Source: Listeria ilorinensis
GTDB lineage: Bacteria; Bacillota; Bacilli; Lactobacillales; Listeriaceae
DNA: 64,000 nt
Reading direction: 5' to 3'
NCBI RefSeq assembly: GCF_913566895.1
Contig: NZ_CAJYCN010000001.1
Span: 288,413 to 352,412, forward strand
Of this stretch, positions 1 through 11,725 are shown one piece after another. Position numbers and translations under genes: made by a program. Numbering within the stretch: the first letter of the stretch is position 1; the number at the start of each line of letters is the position of its first letter. The notes below the pieces were generated by a model. The model was not told the origin of the DNA and did not search any database. It saw only the letters and a list, made by a program, of their open reading frames with translations.

Positions 1-33
1 TTAAGCTTAATCCCCCTAAACGCTACCATTCAA

Positions 34-64
34 ACAAAAAAACCACTGAGTCTTTTTCAGTGGT
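34..64 (-). terminator. rpmH terminator
   Basis: An 8-bp stem (ACCACTGA against TCAGTGGT, 42-49 with 57-64) ends one base from the rpmH stop and is followed on the minus strand by a run of T. This is a standard intrinsic terminator. Confidence 0.8.
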
Positions 65-199
65 CTACGCAGATAATACTTTTCTTCCTTTACGACGGCG
101 TGATGCTAGTACTCTGCGGCCGTTTTTAGAACTCATACGAGAACGGAAACCATGTACTTTTTTTCTTTTACGCTTGCTTGGTTGATATGTTCTTTTCAT
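65..199 (-). CDS. rpmH: 50S ribosomal protein L34
   Basis: A 44-residue, very basic protein starting [14 protein letters not shown] and containing the GFRSRM and [13 protein letters not shown] blocks typical of L34. It is a small component of the large ribosomal subunit. The length matches the family exactly. It is transcribed away from dnaA, the arrangement usual at Firmicute origins. A GGGAGGTG ribosome binding site precedes the ATG. Its promoter at 257-285 has perfect spacing and a terminator follows the stop directly. Confidence 0.97.
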   Translation of the reverse strand: MKRTYQPSKRKRKKVHGFRSRMSSKNGRRVLASRRRKGRKVLSA

Positions 200-256
200 T
201 GTTACACCTCCCATAAAAGGGTCCAATCGAATAAAATCTATTAGACAGTCTTAGAT

Positions 257-285
257 ATTGTACGTAAATTTACGGTATTTGTCAA
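257..285 (-). promoter_or_regulatory. rpmH promoter
   Basis: On the minus strand TTGACA (280-285) and TACAAT (257-262) are separated by exactly 17 bases, a near-consensus sigma-A promoter about 60 bases upstream of rpmH. Confidence 0.8.
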
Positions 286-365
286 TAGAATTCCTACACT
301 AAATAAGAAACTCCGCTCATAATCATACCATATTTTAAGACTGAGAAAAACCTTTTTCAAAAAAT

Positions 366-836
366 TTATTGAGATAAATATAAGTATTTCTGTTTTGTTG
401 TTTTCGGAACTGGTATATCCCGCCCAGAAATCTCCACTAATAACTCCGCAAATTGACCAATTTTCTGATATTCATGCGGAAATTCAAATTCCAATTTTTG
501 ATCAATTAAAAAATTATCTATATAATAGCTGATCCTCGGTTTAAATTCTAATAAATCTTCAATAAACCGGACAACCTTGGTAAATTTCGGTATCTCACTT
601 TCTTCTTCCAAATCTGTAAAATGAAAAAACATGGCATAGACATGATTTTCTTTCACACTCTTTGCAAAAACTTCTTCTTTCATATGGCTTTTAAAAAAGA
701 CTGTAAAATCACGCAGGACTGCAGGCTTTCTTTTATCAAAAATCAGCAAATATCCGAAAACATCCTCAAAATCCCCGTTTTGAATGACACGATAAAACTC
801 TAAATCTCTCGTATTAATCAACCGTTGAAATCTCAT
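366..836 (-). CDS. unrecognised 156-residue protein next to oriC
   Basis: I do not recognise a family. The 156-residue protein starts MRFQRLINTRDLEF, has no membrane segment or signal peptide, and is rich in aromatic and charged residues (for example RFIEDLLEFKPRISYYIDNF). It looks cytosolic and compact. It sits between rpmH and the left DnaA-box cluster, where related chromosomes usually have only intergenic DNA. A GGGG stretch lies about 12 bases before the ATG. That stretch abuts the right arm of a 9-bp inverted repeat at 852-894, so translation may depend on leader folding. No terminator is visible before the rpmH promoter. It is probably a real gene because the frame is long and begins with a plausible start, but no function can be assigned. 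Confidence 0.65.
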   Translation of the reverse strand: MRFQRLINTRDLEFYRVIQNGDFEDVFGYLLIFDKRKPAVLRDFTVFFKSHMKEEVFAKSVKENHVYAMFFHFTDLEEESEIPKFTKVVRFIEDLLEFKPRISYYIDNFLIDQKLEFEFPHEYQKIGQFAELLVEISGRDIPVPKTTKQKYLYLSQ

Positions 837-851
837 TCTTCACACCATCCC

Positions 852-894
852 CCGTTAGAATATATTTATTTTATCATAGTCATTCTTCTAACGG
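852..894 (-). promoter_or_regulatory. inverted repeat in the leader of the 156-residue gene
   Basis: Perfect 9-bp arms CCGTTAGAA (852-860) and TTCTAACGG (886-894) enclose an AT-rich stretch. On the minus strand the downstream arm runs straight into the GGGG of the ribosome binding site. It could be an operator or an RNA hairpin that hides the binding site. Confidence 0.45.
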
Positions 895-900
895 TGGAAT

Positions 901-1293
901 AGACAAACACTCTTCTTGTGGATAACTTCTAAAAACTCCGTAAAGTTATTCACAATAACCTGTGAGTTATAAACATTTCACTGTGGATAATTGATTTGAC
1001 GCGTTTCTTTTTATCAACTGGATATTAACAAGTTATTCACATGCTAACCTGCTGTGGACAACTTTTCTCCACATCTGGATAAAAATGTTAACAAATTTTG
1101 AAAGTCCTTGCTATTAAAGCACTTTTCTGATATTATATTTTCTGTCAAATAGAATATACCTTGGGGAAAAATAAAGTTATCCACAAAACATAATTTGGTT
1201 GTGGATATTTTTTTAACACCATTTGGATAAGCTTATCCACCGTTTTTTCATCTGTGGATAACTTATTACGTTCTAAAAAAAGGAGGGAGTCTA
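901..1293. other. oriC: oriC, left DnaA-box cluster
   Basis: Matches to the DnaA box TTATNCACA are at 946-954, 1033-1041 and 1177-1185 on the plus strand and at 917-925, 982-990 and 1253-1261 on the minus strand. One-mismatch copies lie near 1053, 1200 and 1233. Together with the cluster after dnaA this forms the split origin known from Bacillus subtilis. The stretch also carries the dnaA promoter and probably binds DnaA for autoregulation. Confidence 0.9.
1108..1136 (+). promoter_or_regulatory. dnaA promoter
   Basis: TTGCTA (1108-1113), 17 bases, then TATTAT (1131-1136), placed inside the DnaA-box cluster. The resulting leader of about 150 nt carries a DnaA box at 1177 and another at 1253, which fits autoregulation. 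Confidence 0.55.
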
Positions 1294-2646
1294 TTGCAGT
1301 CCATAGAAGCTATTTGGCAGGAAGCTCTTGCAATTGTAAAGAAAAACATGAGCAAGCCAAGTTATGATACTTGGATGAAATCCACGACCGCTCATTCACT
1401 TGAAGGAAACACCTTCATTATTTCCGCGCCAAATAATTTTGTACGCGACTGGCTCGAAAAAAGCTATACGCAATTTATTTCCAACATTCTACAAGAAATA
1501 ACCGGCACAACTTATGAGATTCGTTTTATAGACGGTGAACAAGAGGACATCGGGTATACACCTCCTACGCCTGAAACACGAAAAATTCATGATGAAAATG
1601 ACCCAGAAAATACCAATAATAAACTAAATCCCCGTTACGTATTTGATACTTTCGTTATTGGTTCCGGCAATCGTTTTGCCCATGCAGCATCACTAGCTGT
1701 CGCCGAAGCACCTGCCAAAGCTTACAATCCTCTATTTATTTACGGAGGAGTTGGCTTAGGAAAAACACACTTGATGCATGCAGTCGGCCATTATGTATTG
1801 CAACATAAAAAAAATGCCCAAGTTATGTACCTATCAAGTGAAAAATTTACGAATGAGTTTATCAGCTCCATTCGTGACAATAAAACAGAAGAATTCCGCA
1901 CAAAATATCGGAATGTTGATGTACTTTTAATCGATGATATTCAGTTTTTAGCTGGTAAAGAAGGAACCCAGGAAGAATTTTTCCATACGTTTAATGCACT
2001 TTATGACGAAGAAAAGCAAATCATCATTTCCAGTGATCGGCCACCAAAAGAAATCCCCACACTTGAAGATCGGCTTCGTTCCCGCTTTGAATGGGGACTC
2101 ATCACAGATATCACACCACCAGATCTTGAAACAAGAATCGCGATCCTACGTAAAAAAGCAAAAGCTGATGGACTTGATATTCCCAATGAAGTCATGCTTT
2201 ACATTGCAAATCAGATCGATAGCAATATTCGAGAATTGGAAGGTGCTTTGATTCGTGTTGTTGCCTATTCTTCGCTTGTAAATAAAGATATTACAGCAGG
2301 TCTCGCTGCTGAAGCGCTCAAAGATATCATTCCTAATTCCAAGTCAACGGTGATTACCATTAAAGATATCCAAGAAGCGGTGGGTGAATATTTCCATATC
2401 CGTTTAGAAGATTTTAAAGCAAAGAAACGAACGAAAAGTATTGCTTTCCCGCGTCAAATTGCAATGTATATGTCGCGCGAACTAACGGATGCTTCTCTTC
2501 CAAAAATTGGTGATGAATTTGGCGGGCGTGATCATACAACAGTTATTCATGCTCATGAAAAAATCAGTCAAATGGTCAAAAACGATCAAGTTTTAAAAAA
2601 TGATATTGCTGAAATCGAAAAGAATCTGCGGAAGAGCGGGTTATAG
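1294..2646 (+). CDS. dnaA: chromosomal replication initiator DnaA
   Basis: A 450-residue AAA+ ATPase that binds DnaA boxes and melts the origin. Visible parts are the N-terminal oligomerisation domain (about 1-80), a linker, the Walker A motif GGVGLGKTH (about 150-158), the Walker B segment [10 protein letters not shown] (about 210), and the C-terminal helix-turn-helix DNA-binding domain with the signature [15 protein letters not shown]. The length matches the family. The start is TTG at 1294, supported by AAGGAGGG ending 6 bases upstream. It is flanked on both sides by DnaA boxes, and dnaN follows about 190 bases later. Confidence 0.98.
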   Translation: MQSIEAIWQEALAIVKKNMSKPSYDTWMKSTTAHSLEGNTFIISAPNNFVRDWLEKSYTQFISNILQEITGTTYEIRFIDGEQEDIGYTPPTPETRKIHDENDPENTNNKLNPRYVFDTFVIGSGNRFAHAASLAVAEAPAKAYNPLFIYGGVGLGKTHLMHAVGHYVLQHKKNAQVMYLSSEKFTNEFISSIRDNKTEEFRTKYRNVDVLLIDDIQFLAGKEGTQEEFFHTFNALYDEEKQIIISSDRPPKEIPTLEDRLRSRFEWGLITDITPPDLETRIAILRKKAKADGLDIPNEVMLYIANQIDSNIRELEGALIRVVAYSSLVNKDITAGLAAEALKDIIPNSKSTVITIKDIQEAVGEYFHIRLEDFKAKKRTKSIAFPRQIAMYMSRELTDASLPKIGDEFGGRDHTTVIHAHEKISQMVKNDQVLKNDIAEIEKNLRKSGL

Positions 2647-2839
2647 ATTTCTCCTTATCTGTGGGAATTGTGGATAACAGGTACAAACTTATCAACAAGT
2701 TATTAACATGTGGAAAACTTTTCCTCAGATAGCTTTTCATAGCTTATCCACAAATCCACAGTGCCTATTACTATTATTACGATTTTTAACTTACTTACTT
2801 ATATGTTTTTGAAAAAAATAAAGATACTGGAGGATACTC
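2647..2839. other. oriC: oriC, right DnaA-box cluster with candidate unwinding element
   Basis: DnaA boxes lie at 2669-2677 (minus strand) and 2744-2752 (plus strand). After the last box a short CCACAGTGCC stretch is followed by repeated ATT/ACT triplets (2765-2780) and then by AT-rich DNA. This layout (box, short GC stretch, triplets, AT-rich segment) matches the DnaA-trio unwinding element described for B. subtilis. The exact melting site is inferred. Confidence 0.75.
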
Positions 2840-3985
2840 ATGAAATTTGTAATTCAACGCGACCGTTTAGTGCAAGCAGTCAATGAAGTGACACGTGCCA
2901 TTTCATCTAGAACAACGATTCCAATTCTTACAGGGATAAAAATTGTTGTAAATGATGAAGGGGTAACCTTAACTGGTAGTGACTCCGATATTTCTATCGA
3001 GGCATTTATCCCTTTGATTGAAAATGATGAAGTCTTAGTAGAAGTAGAATCTTTTGGCGGTATCGTTTTACAATCTAAATACTTTGGAGATATCGTTCGC
3101 CGCTTACCTGATGAAAATGTTGAAATTGAAGTAACAACAAATAACCAAACAAATATCCGTTCAGGACAAGCCTTCTTCACGTTAAATGGTTTAGATGTTA
3201 TGGAATATCCGAAACTTCCGGAAGTTTCGGATGGCAAAAAGATTTTGATCCCAATCAATGTCCTTAAAAATATTATCCGTCAAACTGTTTTCGCCGTTTC
3301 AGCAATTGAAGTCCGACCTGTTTTGACTGGTGTCAACTGGATCATCAAAAATAATGTTCTTACAGCAGTAGCTACAGATAGCCATCGTCTTGCTTTACGT
3401 GAAATTCCACTGGAATCAGAAGTTGGCGAAGAATATAACATTGTTATTCCAGGTAAAAGTTTATCTGAATTGAATAAAATTCTTGATGAAGCAACTGAAT
3501 CTATCGAAATGGTTCTTGCTAGCAATCAAATTTTATTCAAATTAAAAGATTTACTATTCTATTCCCGCTTGTTAGAAGGCAGCTATCCAGATACATCACG
3601 TCTTATTCCAACTGATACCAAATCTGAACTTGTCATCAATGCCAAATCATTCTTGCAAGCCATTGATCGTGCTTCCCTACTTGCTCGGGAAAATCGAAAT
3701 AATGTCATTAAACTTACCACACTTGATAATGGCCAAGTTGAAGTTTCTTCTAACTCTCCAGAAATCGGAAATGTTTCTGAAAAACTGTTCAGCCAAAGTT
3801 TTACAGGTGAAGACTTGAAAATTTCCTTCAATGGTAAATATATGATGGATGCTCTGCGTGCATTTGAAGGTGATGATATTCAAATTTCCTTTGCTGGAAC
3901 CATGCGACCATTCGTATTGCGACCACGGGATGCAGCTAATCCAAGTGAGATTCTGCAGCTGATTACACCAGTTCGTACTTACTAA
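2840..3985 (+). CDS. dnaN: DNA polymerase III beta subunit (sliding clamp)
   Basis: A 381-residue protein starting MKFVIQRDRLVQAVNEVTRAIS and ending with the clamp C-terminus LQLITPVRTY. It forms the ring that tethers DNA polymerase III to DNA. Three clamp domains of about 125 residues each can be followed, with GVNWIIKNNVLTAVATDSHR in the middle domain. The length is normal. GGAGG lies 7 bases before the ATG. It has its own terminator at 3997-4025. Confidence 0.98.
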   Translation: MKFVIQRDRLVQAVNEVTRAISSRTTIPILTGIKIVVNDEGVTLTGSDSDISIEAFIPLIENDEVLVEVESFGGIVLQSKYFGDIVRRLPDENVEIEVTTNNQTNIRSGQAFFTLNGLDVMEYPKLPEVSDGKKILIPINVLKNIIRQTVFAVSAIEVRPVLTGVNWIIKNNVLTAVATDSHRLALREIPLESEVGEEYNIVIPGKSLSELNKILDEATESIEMVLASNQILFKLKDLLFYSRLLEGSYPDTSRLIPTDTKSELVINAKSFLQAIDRASLLARENRNNVIKLTTLDNGQVEVSSNSPEIGNVSEKLFSQSFTGEDLKISFNGKYMMDALRAFEGDDIQISFAGTMRPFVLRPRDAANPSEILQLITPVRTY

Positions 3986-3996
3986 TCATAAAGCGA

Positions 3997-4025
3997 AGAT
4001 CCGCTATTTTAGCGGGTCTTTTTTG
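3997..4025 (+). terminator. dnaN terminator
   Basis: AGATCCGCT (3997-4005) pairs with AGCGGGTCT (4011-4019), with one G-U pair, followed by a T-rich tail. Confidence 0.8.
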
Positions 4026-4062
4026 GTTGAAGATGAGGGGAAAGCTGTTACAGTACAGCTAG

Positions 4063-4108
4063 TTGTGAAATTTCACAATCAATATTTATACGCGATGTAT
4101 AATTATAC
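4063..4108 (+). promoter_or_regulatory. palindromic operator and -10 region before the MATE gene
   Basis: A perfect 16-bp palindrome TTGTGAAATTTCACAA (4063-4078) sits where the -35 box of the MATE promoter should be. A TATAAT (4098-4103) lies inside a second perfect palindrome, GTATAATTATAC (4097-4108). No good -35 hexamer is seen at 17 bases. The half-sites resemble those of Rex, but the spacing is 2 bases too short. The cognate regulator is unknown. Confidence 0.55.
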
Positions 4109-4129
4109 AAAAAGAGAGGTGCAAGGCAC

Positions 4130-5470
4130 TTGATGAAGGATATGACAACCGGGAATCCGACAAAAACGATTTTTTATTTTGCAATGCCTATGTTGATTGG
4201 TAATCTGTTTCAACAGTTTTATACAATGATTGACGCGATGATTGTAGGAAAATTTGTTAGCGTTGATGCACTGGCAGCTGTTGGTGCGACCAATTCAATC
4301 AACTTTTTTATGGTATCTTTGATTATCGGACTCATGAGCGGGATTTCAGTTGTAGTTTCACAATACTTTGGGTTTAAAGATTATGATCGGTTAAAAGAAG
4401 TTATTTCTACGGCAACTTATGCGGTTGTGATAGCAGCAGTCGTATTTACGATACTCGGTTTATTGCTTGCTAAGCCGCTGCTGGTACTCCTTAGAACACC
4501 ACAAGCCATTATGGATGATTCCTACATATTTTTATCCACCCTTTTTATCGGCATTTTACCCATGGCTCTCTATAATGGGATAGCAGCGATCCTTCGTGCT
4601 TTGGGGAATTCCATCACACCACTGTTATTTTTGATTTTTTCTTCTGTTGTGAATATTGCCTTGGATTTTCTTTTTGTTGTGGCTTGGGGAGGCGGCGTAC
4701 GTGGTGCGGCATTGGCGACTGTCTGTTCACAGCTTTTCGCAGCCATTGCCTGTATCTATTATGCTTATCGACATGTGCCGTTTATGCGGATCGAATTAAA
4801 AAATTTCAAGCTTTACCCGTCGCTTTTGAAAGAAATGATTCGGATTGGTCTACCGTCTGGTCTTCAAGGCTCCTTTATATCAATTGGCAATATGGCTATT
4901 CAAAGCCTTATCAATAGTTTTGGGCCTTCTGTTGTCGCGGCTTACACAGCTGCAAGCAGAATTGATTCTCTTACCTATCAACCAGGGATTGCTTTTGGTG
5001 CAGCAAGTTCGATGTTTGCCGGTCAAAATGTTGGTGCCGGTAAAATTGACCGCGTTCGAAAAGGGTTTTGGGCGGGAATTAAAGTCGTTACAGCAGTAAG
5101 CATTGTTATGACGATTCTTGTTCAATTGTTTTCTAAGCAGTTTTTATTATTGTTCGTAGACGCAAGTGAAACAGAAGTTTTACAAATCGGTATGGGCTAT
5201 CTGCATATTGTTTCGATTTTCTATGTTATAGTCGGTGTCTTGTTTGTTGTTCGTGAAACACTTCGTGGAACCGGTGATGCCTTAATACCGCTTCTTATGG
5301 GAATTTTTGAATTAGTTTCCCGTTTGGTGATCGGTTTTGCCTTATCCATGGTCATGGGATATGCAGGGCTGTGGTGGGCTACCCCGGTTGCATGGGTGAC
5401 TGCTGCTGCACTAGGTGTTTGGCGATATCGATCAGGCGCGTGGCGTAAAAAAGCTGTTATTACAAAATAA
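4130..5470 (+). CDS. MATE family efflux transporter
   Basis: A 446-residue membrane protein with about 12 hydrophobic segments in two similar halves. It starts with the MATE hallmark of a short N-terminus followed by TKTIFYFAMPMLIGNLFQQFYTMID-type sequence. The family exports cationic drugs and toxic metabolites by sodium or proton antiport. The gene sits between dnaN and the S4-domain gene, as in Listeria. Frame-compatible starts are TTG at 4130 and ATG at 4133; GAGAGGTG lies 10-15 bases upstream of both. A perfect palindrome upstream suggests repression by a small-ligand regulator. The substrate cannot be predicted. Confidence 0.9.
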   Translation: MMKDMTTGNPTKTIFYFAMPMLIGNLFQQFYTMIDAMIVGKFVSVDALAAVGATNSINFFMVSLIIGLMSGISVVVSQYFGFKDYDRLKEVISTATYAVVIAAVVFTILGLLLAKPLLVLLRTPQAIMDDSYIFLSTLFIGILPMALYNGIAAILRALGNSITPLLFLIFSSVVNIALDFLFVVAWGGGVRGAALATVCSQLFAAIACIYYAYRHVPFMRIELKNFKLYPSLLKEMIRIGLPSGLQGSFISIGNMAIQSLINSFGPSVVAAYTAASRIDSLTYQPGIAFGAASSMFAGQNVGAGKIDRVRKGFWAGIKVVTAVSIVMTILVQLFSKQFLLLFVDASETEVLQIGMGYLHIVSIFYVIVGVLFVVRETLRGTGDALIPLLMGIFELVSRLVIGFALSMVMGYAGLWWATPVAWVTAAALGVWRYRSGAWRKKAVITK

Positions 5471-5480
5471 GCAATTCTTT

Positions 5481-5515
5481 AAAATAACGTCTGAGAAGGC
5501 GTTATTTTAATTTTT
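5481..5515 (+). terminator. MATE gene terminator
   Basis: AAAATAACG (5481-5489) pairs with CGTTATTTT (5500-5508), and a T-rich tail follows. Confidence 0.75.
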
Positions 5516-5584
5516 GTTTAAAAATAGTATCCCCCCATTATTTTGATGAAAAAAGCGGATAACGCGGATATATGAAAATATTCT

Positions 5585-5613
5585 TTGTATTATTAGAGAA
5601 ACTTTAGTAAAAT
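5585..5613 (+). promoter_or_regulatory. promoter of the yaaA-recF operon
   Basis: TTGTAT (5585-5590), 17 bases, then TAAAAT (5608-5613). Transcription would start near 5620, which argues against using the GTG at 5622 as the start of the next gene. Confidence 0.65.
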
Positions 5614-5648
5614 AGAAGGTAGTGATAAAAAAGATTGGGTGTGACATT

Positions 5649-5867
5649 TTGGCTGAAGTAGTAAAAATTGATCGTGAATTTGTAACACTTGGACAGCTTT
5701 TGCAAATGACAGAGGTTGTACAAAGCGGCGGTATGGCAAAAGCCTTTTTAAGCGAGCATCCGATATATATCAATGGCGAGCAGGATAATCGCCGTGGACG
5801 CAAGCTCAGAAATGGAGATGTTATTTTAATTCCCGGAAAAGGAAAAGTTAAAATCGAAATATCCTGA
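5649..5867 (+). CDS. yaaA: S4-domain RNA-binding protein YaaA
   Basis: A 72-residue protein made almost entirely of one S4 RNA-binding domain: FVTLGQLLQMTEVVQSGGMA, then SEHPIYINGEQDNRRGRKLR and a final VILIPGKGKV strand. Small S4 proteins of this type lie between dnaN and recF in many Firmicutes and are thought to bind ribosomal RNA. The frame stays open up to GTG 5622, but that codon would sit at the transcription start of the promoter at 5585-5613. TTG at 5649 gives a family-like N-terminus and is preferred. RecF starts 18 bases after the stop, so the two are co-transcribed. Confidence 0.85.
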   Translation: MAEVVKIDREFVTLGQLLQMTEVVQSGGMAKAFLSEHPIYINGEQDNRRGRKLRNGDVILIPGKGKVKIEIS

Positions 5868-5885
5868 TTGTGAGGATCTGAAAAA

Positions 5886-7001
5886 ATGTTGTTAGAAAAT
5901 CTGGTTTTACGTCATTTTCGTAATTATGAGGAACTTTCTCTCGATTTCGATCCGCACGTCAATGTTTTTCTTGGTGAAAATGCCCAGGGGAAAACAAATC
6001 TTTTAGAAGCTATCCTGATGCTGGCACTGGCCAAGTCGCACCGAACAACGAACGATAAAGATTTTATTCAGTGGGAAAGTGAAGCGGCCAAAATCGAAGG
6101 ACGAATTTTGAAAAATAATCAATCCATTCCTCTCGAACTCAGCATCACCACTAAGGGGAAAAAAGCAAAAGTAAATCATCTTGAGCAAAAGAAATTGAGC
6201 CAATACGTCGGACATTTGAATGTTGTGATGTTTGCGCCGGAAGACCTTTCGCTCGTCAAAGGAGCACCAGGTGTAAGACGCCGATTTATCAATATGGAGA
6301 TTGGTCAAATGCAGCCGGTGTATTTACATGATCTTAGTCAATATCAGCGTATCTTGCATCAGCGGAATCAGTATTTGAAAATGGCCCAGCTCAGAAAAAA
6401 ATACGATCCTGTCATGCTTTCGATATTGACGGAGCAGTTTGCTGAGGTAGCTGTTAAGTTGACTGAACGTAGAAAAGGTTTTATCGAAAGATTGGAGAGT
6501 TATGCAGCATCTATTCATCAACAGATTACACGAGGCCTTGAAATTTTGCAGTTGGAGTATAAGCCTTCTGTGATATTGACAGATGGATTAGATCGGCAAA
6601 AGCAGCAGGAAGAATTACTGGAAAAAATGGAATCAATCCGGCAGAGAGAAATCGACCGTGGGGTAACGCTGATTGGACCGCATCGGGATGATTCTCTATT
6701 TTATATTAATGGACAAAATGTTCAGGTTTTTGGTTCGCAGGGACAACAACGAACGACTGCCCTTTCAGTCAAATTGGCTGAAATCGATTTAATTCACGAA
6801 GAGACGGGTGAATATCCGCTACTTCTTCTGGATGACGTCCTAAGTGAGTTAGATGACTTCCGGCAATCACATCTACTGGGTGCGATTCAGGGCAAGGTTC
6901 AGACTTTTGTTACGACAACGAATGTCAGTGGGATTGATCATGAAACACTCAATCAAGCAACGACTTTTCAAGTGGAACAAGGTGTAGTTAAAAAATCCTA
7001 G
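5886..7001 (+). CDS. recF: DNA replication and repair protein RecF
   Basis: A 371-residue SMC-like ATPase that helps load RecA at single-strand gaps. The N-terminal Walker A motif [13 protein letters not shown] (about 30-42), the ABC signature-like [17 protein letters not shown] (about 278-294) and the Walker B segment [12 protein letters not shown] (about 313-324) are all present. The length is standard. It lies between the S4 gene and gyrB, the conserved order of the Gram-positive origin region. Confidence 0.97.
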   Translation: MLLENLVLRHFRNYEELSLDFDPHVNVFLGENAQGKTNLLEAILMLALAKSHRTTNDKDFIQWESEAAKIEGRILKNNQSIPLELSITTKGKKAKVNHLEQKKLSQYVGHLNVVMFAPEDLSLVKGAPGVRRRFINMEIGQMQPVYLHDLSQYQRILHQRNQYLKMAQLRKKYDPVMLSILTEQFAEVAVKLTERRKGFIERLESYAASIHQQITRGLEILQLEYKPSVILTDGLDRQKQQEELLEKMESIRQREIDRGVTLIGPHRDDSLFYINGQNVQVFGSQGQQRTTALSVKLAEIDLIHEETGEYPLLLLDDVLSELDDFRQSHLLGAIQGKVQTFVTTTNVSGIDHETLNQATTFQVEQGVVKKS

Positions 7002-7029
7002 TAATCTTTTAGGTTGATATATTTTATGA

Positions 7030-8994
<1,965 letters not shown>

Positions 8995-9021
8995 TCAATT
9001 ATTTCCCGGGTAATAATCGTA

Positions 9022-9086
9022 GGATGCTGTGAGAAACTAGTGCAGCATCCCTACATAACGGGGACTTTGAGATTGAACGTCTCAAA
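9022..9086 (+). other. two hairpins between gyrB and gyrA
   Basis: GGATGCTG (9022-9029) pairs with CAGCATCC (9043-9050), and TTTGAGA (9066-9072) pairs with TCTCAAA (9080-9086). Neither is followed by a T run, so these are not ordinary terminators. They may be RNA processing or stability elements in a gyrBA transcript. Confidence 0.5.
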
Positions 9087-9112
9087 AATCGGAAAGGGAG
9101 GTTTCGCTGAAA

Positions 9113-11653
9113 ATGGCAGAAACACCAAATCAAAGAATTACAGAAGTTAATTTAAACAAGGAAATGCGCGACTCATTCTTGGATTATGCAATGAGCGTTA
9201 TTGTAGCACGGGCACTTCCTGATGTTCGTGACGGCCTTAAACCGGTTCACCGTCGTATTCTTTATGCGATGAACGATTTGGGGATGACTTCCGATAAAGC
9301 CTATAAAAAGTCGGCACGTATTGTTGGGGAAGTTATTGGTAAATATCACCCGCATGGTGACAGTGCTGTTTACTACACGATGGTTCGGATGGCTCAGGAT
9401 TTCAGCTATCGTTATATGTTGGTTGATGGTCACGGAAACTTTGGTTCAGTTGATGGAGACCAGGCTGCGGCAATGCGTTACACAGAAGCAAGAATGTCGA
9501 AAATTTCGATGGAATTGCTGCGTGATATCAATAAAGACACGATTGATTATGTGGATAACTACGATGGTTCGGAAAAGGAACCGGCGATCTTACCAGCACG
9601 TTTTCCAAATCTACTTGTAAATGGCTCCTCAGGGATCGCTGTTGGTATGGCAACGAATATCCCGACACATAATCTTGGTGAAATCATAGACGGTGTGCTG
9701 GCTTTAACACATAATCCTGAAATTACCGTTCGTGAGTTAATGGAACATATTCCAGGACCTGACTTTCCAACTGCCGGCATGATCATGGGCCGAAGCGGTA
9801 TCCGTCGGGCCTATGAAACAGGTCGCGGATCGATCACTGTGCGTGCTCGTGTAGATATTGAAGAGAAGAAAAATGGTAAGGAAACAATCATCATTACAGA
9901 GCTTCCTTATCAGGTAAACAAAGCGCGTCTCATCGAACGTATAGCTGAACTGGCACGGGAAAAGAAAATTGATGGTATTACTGATTTGAATGATGAATCG
10001 GATCGTTCCGGCATGCGGATTGTAATTGAAGTCCGTCGTGACATCAGTGCAAGTGTGATCGTCAATAATCTATACAAAATGACCGCTTTACAAACGACTT
10101 TCGGCATCAATATGCTGGCACTAGTCGGCAGTCATCCGAAAGTATTGGACTTGAAACAAATCCTTTATCATTATTTAGAACATCAGAAAGTCGTTATTCG
10201 CCGCCGGACAGAATTCGAATTGCGCAAAGCGGAAGCACGCGCACATATTCTGGAAGGCTTACGAATTGCTTTGGACAATATTGATGCAGTTATTGCGCTT
10301 ATTCGTGGTTCTAAGACAACTGATATGGCTAAAGAAGGCTTGATGACACAGTTCCAACTTTCGGAAAAACAAGCTCAAGCTATTCTTGATATGCGTCTTC
10401 AACGTCTGACAGGTTTGGAACGCGAAAAAATTGAAGAAGAATACCAAAATCTAATGGCTTTGATTACTGATCTGAAAGCAATTTTGGCTGATGATGAACG
10501 TATTCTGCAAATCATTCGTGAAGAATTAGAAGAAATCAAAGATAAATATTCTGATAAACGTCGTACAGAAATTCTGACAGGTGATCTAGTCAGCATTGAA
10601 GACGAAGATCTGATTGCGGAAGAAGAAGTCGTGATTACTTTGACGAAAAAAGGATATATCAAGCGTCTTCCACTTTCTACTTATCGCGCCCAAAATCGTG
10701 GTGGTCGTGGTGTTCAAGGAATGTCTACACATGAAGATGACTTTGTTGAGCATTTGATTGCGACCAGTACACATGATACGCTGCTCTTCTTTACTAATAC
10801 AGGGAAAGTTTACCGGGCAAAAGGTTATGAAATTCCAGAATATGGCCGGACAGCCAAGGGGATTCCAATTATTAATCTGCTAGGCATTGAAAGTCAGGAA
10901 CAGATTAATGCGGTTATCAATCTGAGCGAATTCAAAGATGATAATTATCTGTTCTTTACGACAAAACATGGCGTAGTAAAACGTACGTCATTGGAACAAT
11001 TCGCCAATATTCGTCAAAGTGGCTTACGTGCAGTTGATCTTCGGGAAAATGATGAACTGATGTCGGTACAACTGACAGACGGCTCGAAAAAAATCATCAT
11101 TGCTACGAAACATGGTCAATCGATTTACTTCAAGGAAGAAGATATTCGCGTGATGGGTCGTACGGCGGCCGGAGTGCGCGGTATACGGCTTCGGGAAGAA
11201 GATGAGGTAATTGGTATGGAAGTGCTAGAAGATGACGAGAAAGTGCTTGTCGTGACCGAAAAAGGCTATGGTAAACAAACATCAGCCGATCAATATCCAT
11301 TACGTGGACGCGGCGGTATGGGTGTCAAAACTGTTTCAATCACAGCAAAAAATGGCGACCTTGTTGGTATGAAAGCAGTTAAGGGCGATGAAGATATCAT
11401 GCTGATGACCATTAGCGGTGTGTTGATTCGTTTTGAGGTTGAAACTGTTTCGCAAACAGGCCGGAGTGCAATGGGCGTCAAACTGATCCGTCTTGATGAA
11501 GATGAAAAAGTTGCAACAGTCGCAACAGTTCCAAAAGAAGACGAAGAACAGGAACTGGCTGAAGAGCAGGAAACAAACAAAGACGATCAAATTTTGGAAA
11601 CACAGGTACCGGATGAAAGCTTTGAAGAAGGCCCGGGAGAAGATGTGGAATAA
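9113..11653 (+). CDS. gyrA: DNA gyrase subunit A
   Basis: An 846-residue subunit that cuts and rejoins DNA. The N-terminal region carries the active-site tyrosine in [11 protein letters not shown] (about residue 123) and the quinolone-resistance region [21 protein letters not shown] with wild-type-like S and Y positions. The C-terminal part has the repeated beta-propeller blades, including the GyrA-box [10 protein letters not shown]. An acidic tail of about 40 residues ([12 protein letters not shown] and onwards) ends the protein. GGGAGG precedes the ATG. A strong terminator follows at 11675. Confidence 0.98.
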   Translation: MAETPNQRITEVNLNKEMRDSFLDYAMSVIVARALPDVRDGLKPVHRRILYAMNDLGMTSDKAYKKSARIVGEVIGKYHPHGDSAVYYTMVRMAQDFSYRYMLVDGHGNFGSVDGDQAAAMRYTEARMSKISMELLRDINKDTIDYVDNYDGSEKEPAILPARFPNLLVNGSSGIAVGMATNIPTHNLGEIIDGVLALTHNPEITVRELMEHIPGPDFPTAGMIMGRSGIRRAYETGRGSITVRARVDIEEKKNGKETIIITELPYQVNKARLIERIAELAREKKIDGITDLNDESDRSGMRIVIEVRRDISASVIVNNLYKMTALQTTFGINMLALVGSHPKVLDLKQILYHYLEHQKVVIRRRTEFELRKAEARAHILEGLRIALDNIDAVIALIRGSKTTDMAKEGLMTQFQLSEKQAQAILDMRLQRLTGLEREKIEEEYQNLMALITDLKAILADDERILQIIREELEEIKDKYSDKRRTEILTGDLVSIEDEDLIAEEEVVITLTKKGYIKRLPLSTYRAQNRGGRGVQGMSTHEDDFVEHLIATSTHDTLLFFTNTGKVYRAKGYEIPEYGRTAKGIPIINLLGIESQEQINAVINLSEFKDDNYLFFTTKHGVVKRTSLEQFANIRQSGLRAVDLRENDELMSVQLTDGSKKIIIATKHGQSIYFKEEDIRVMGRTAAGVRGIRLREEDEVIGMEVLEDDEKVLVVTEKGYGKQTSADQYPLRGRGGMGVKTVSITAKNGDLVGMKAVKGDEDIMLMTISGVLIRFEVETVSQTGRSAMGVKLIRLDEDEKVATVATVPKEDEEQELAEEQETNKDDQILETQVPDESFEEGPGEDVE

Positions 11654-11674
11654 ATCTGAGCAACGCTAATTAAA

Positions 11675-11722
11675 AAAATCCAGCAACAACCACTTTCGAA
11701 ATGGTTAAGTTGCTGGATTTTT
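11675..11722. terminator. gyrA / hydrolase bidirectional terminator
   Basis: AAAATCCAGCAAC (11675-11687) pairs with GTTGCTGGATTTT (11709-11721), with A and T runs on both sides. It serves gyrA on the plus strand and the hydrolase on the minus strand. Confidence 0.85.
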
Positions 11723-11725
11723 AAT

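Noticed and set aside
4063..4078. Rex operator
   Set aside because: The half-sites match, but the spacing between them is 2 bases instead of 4.
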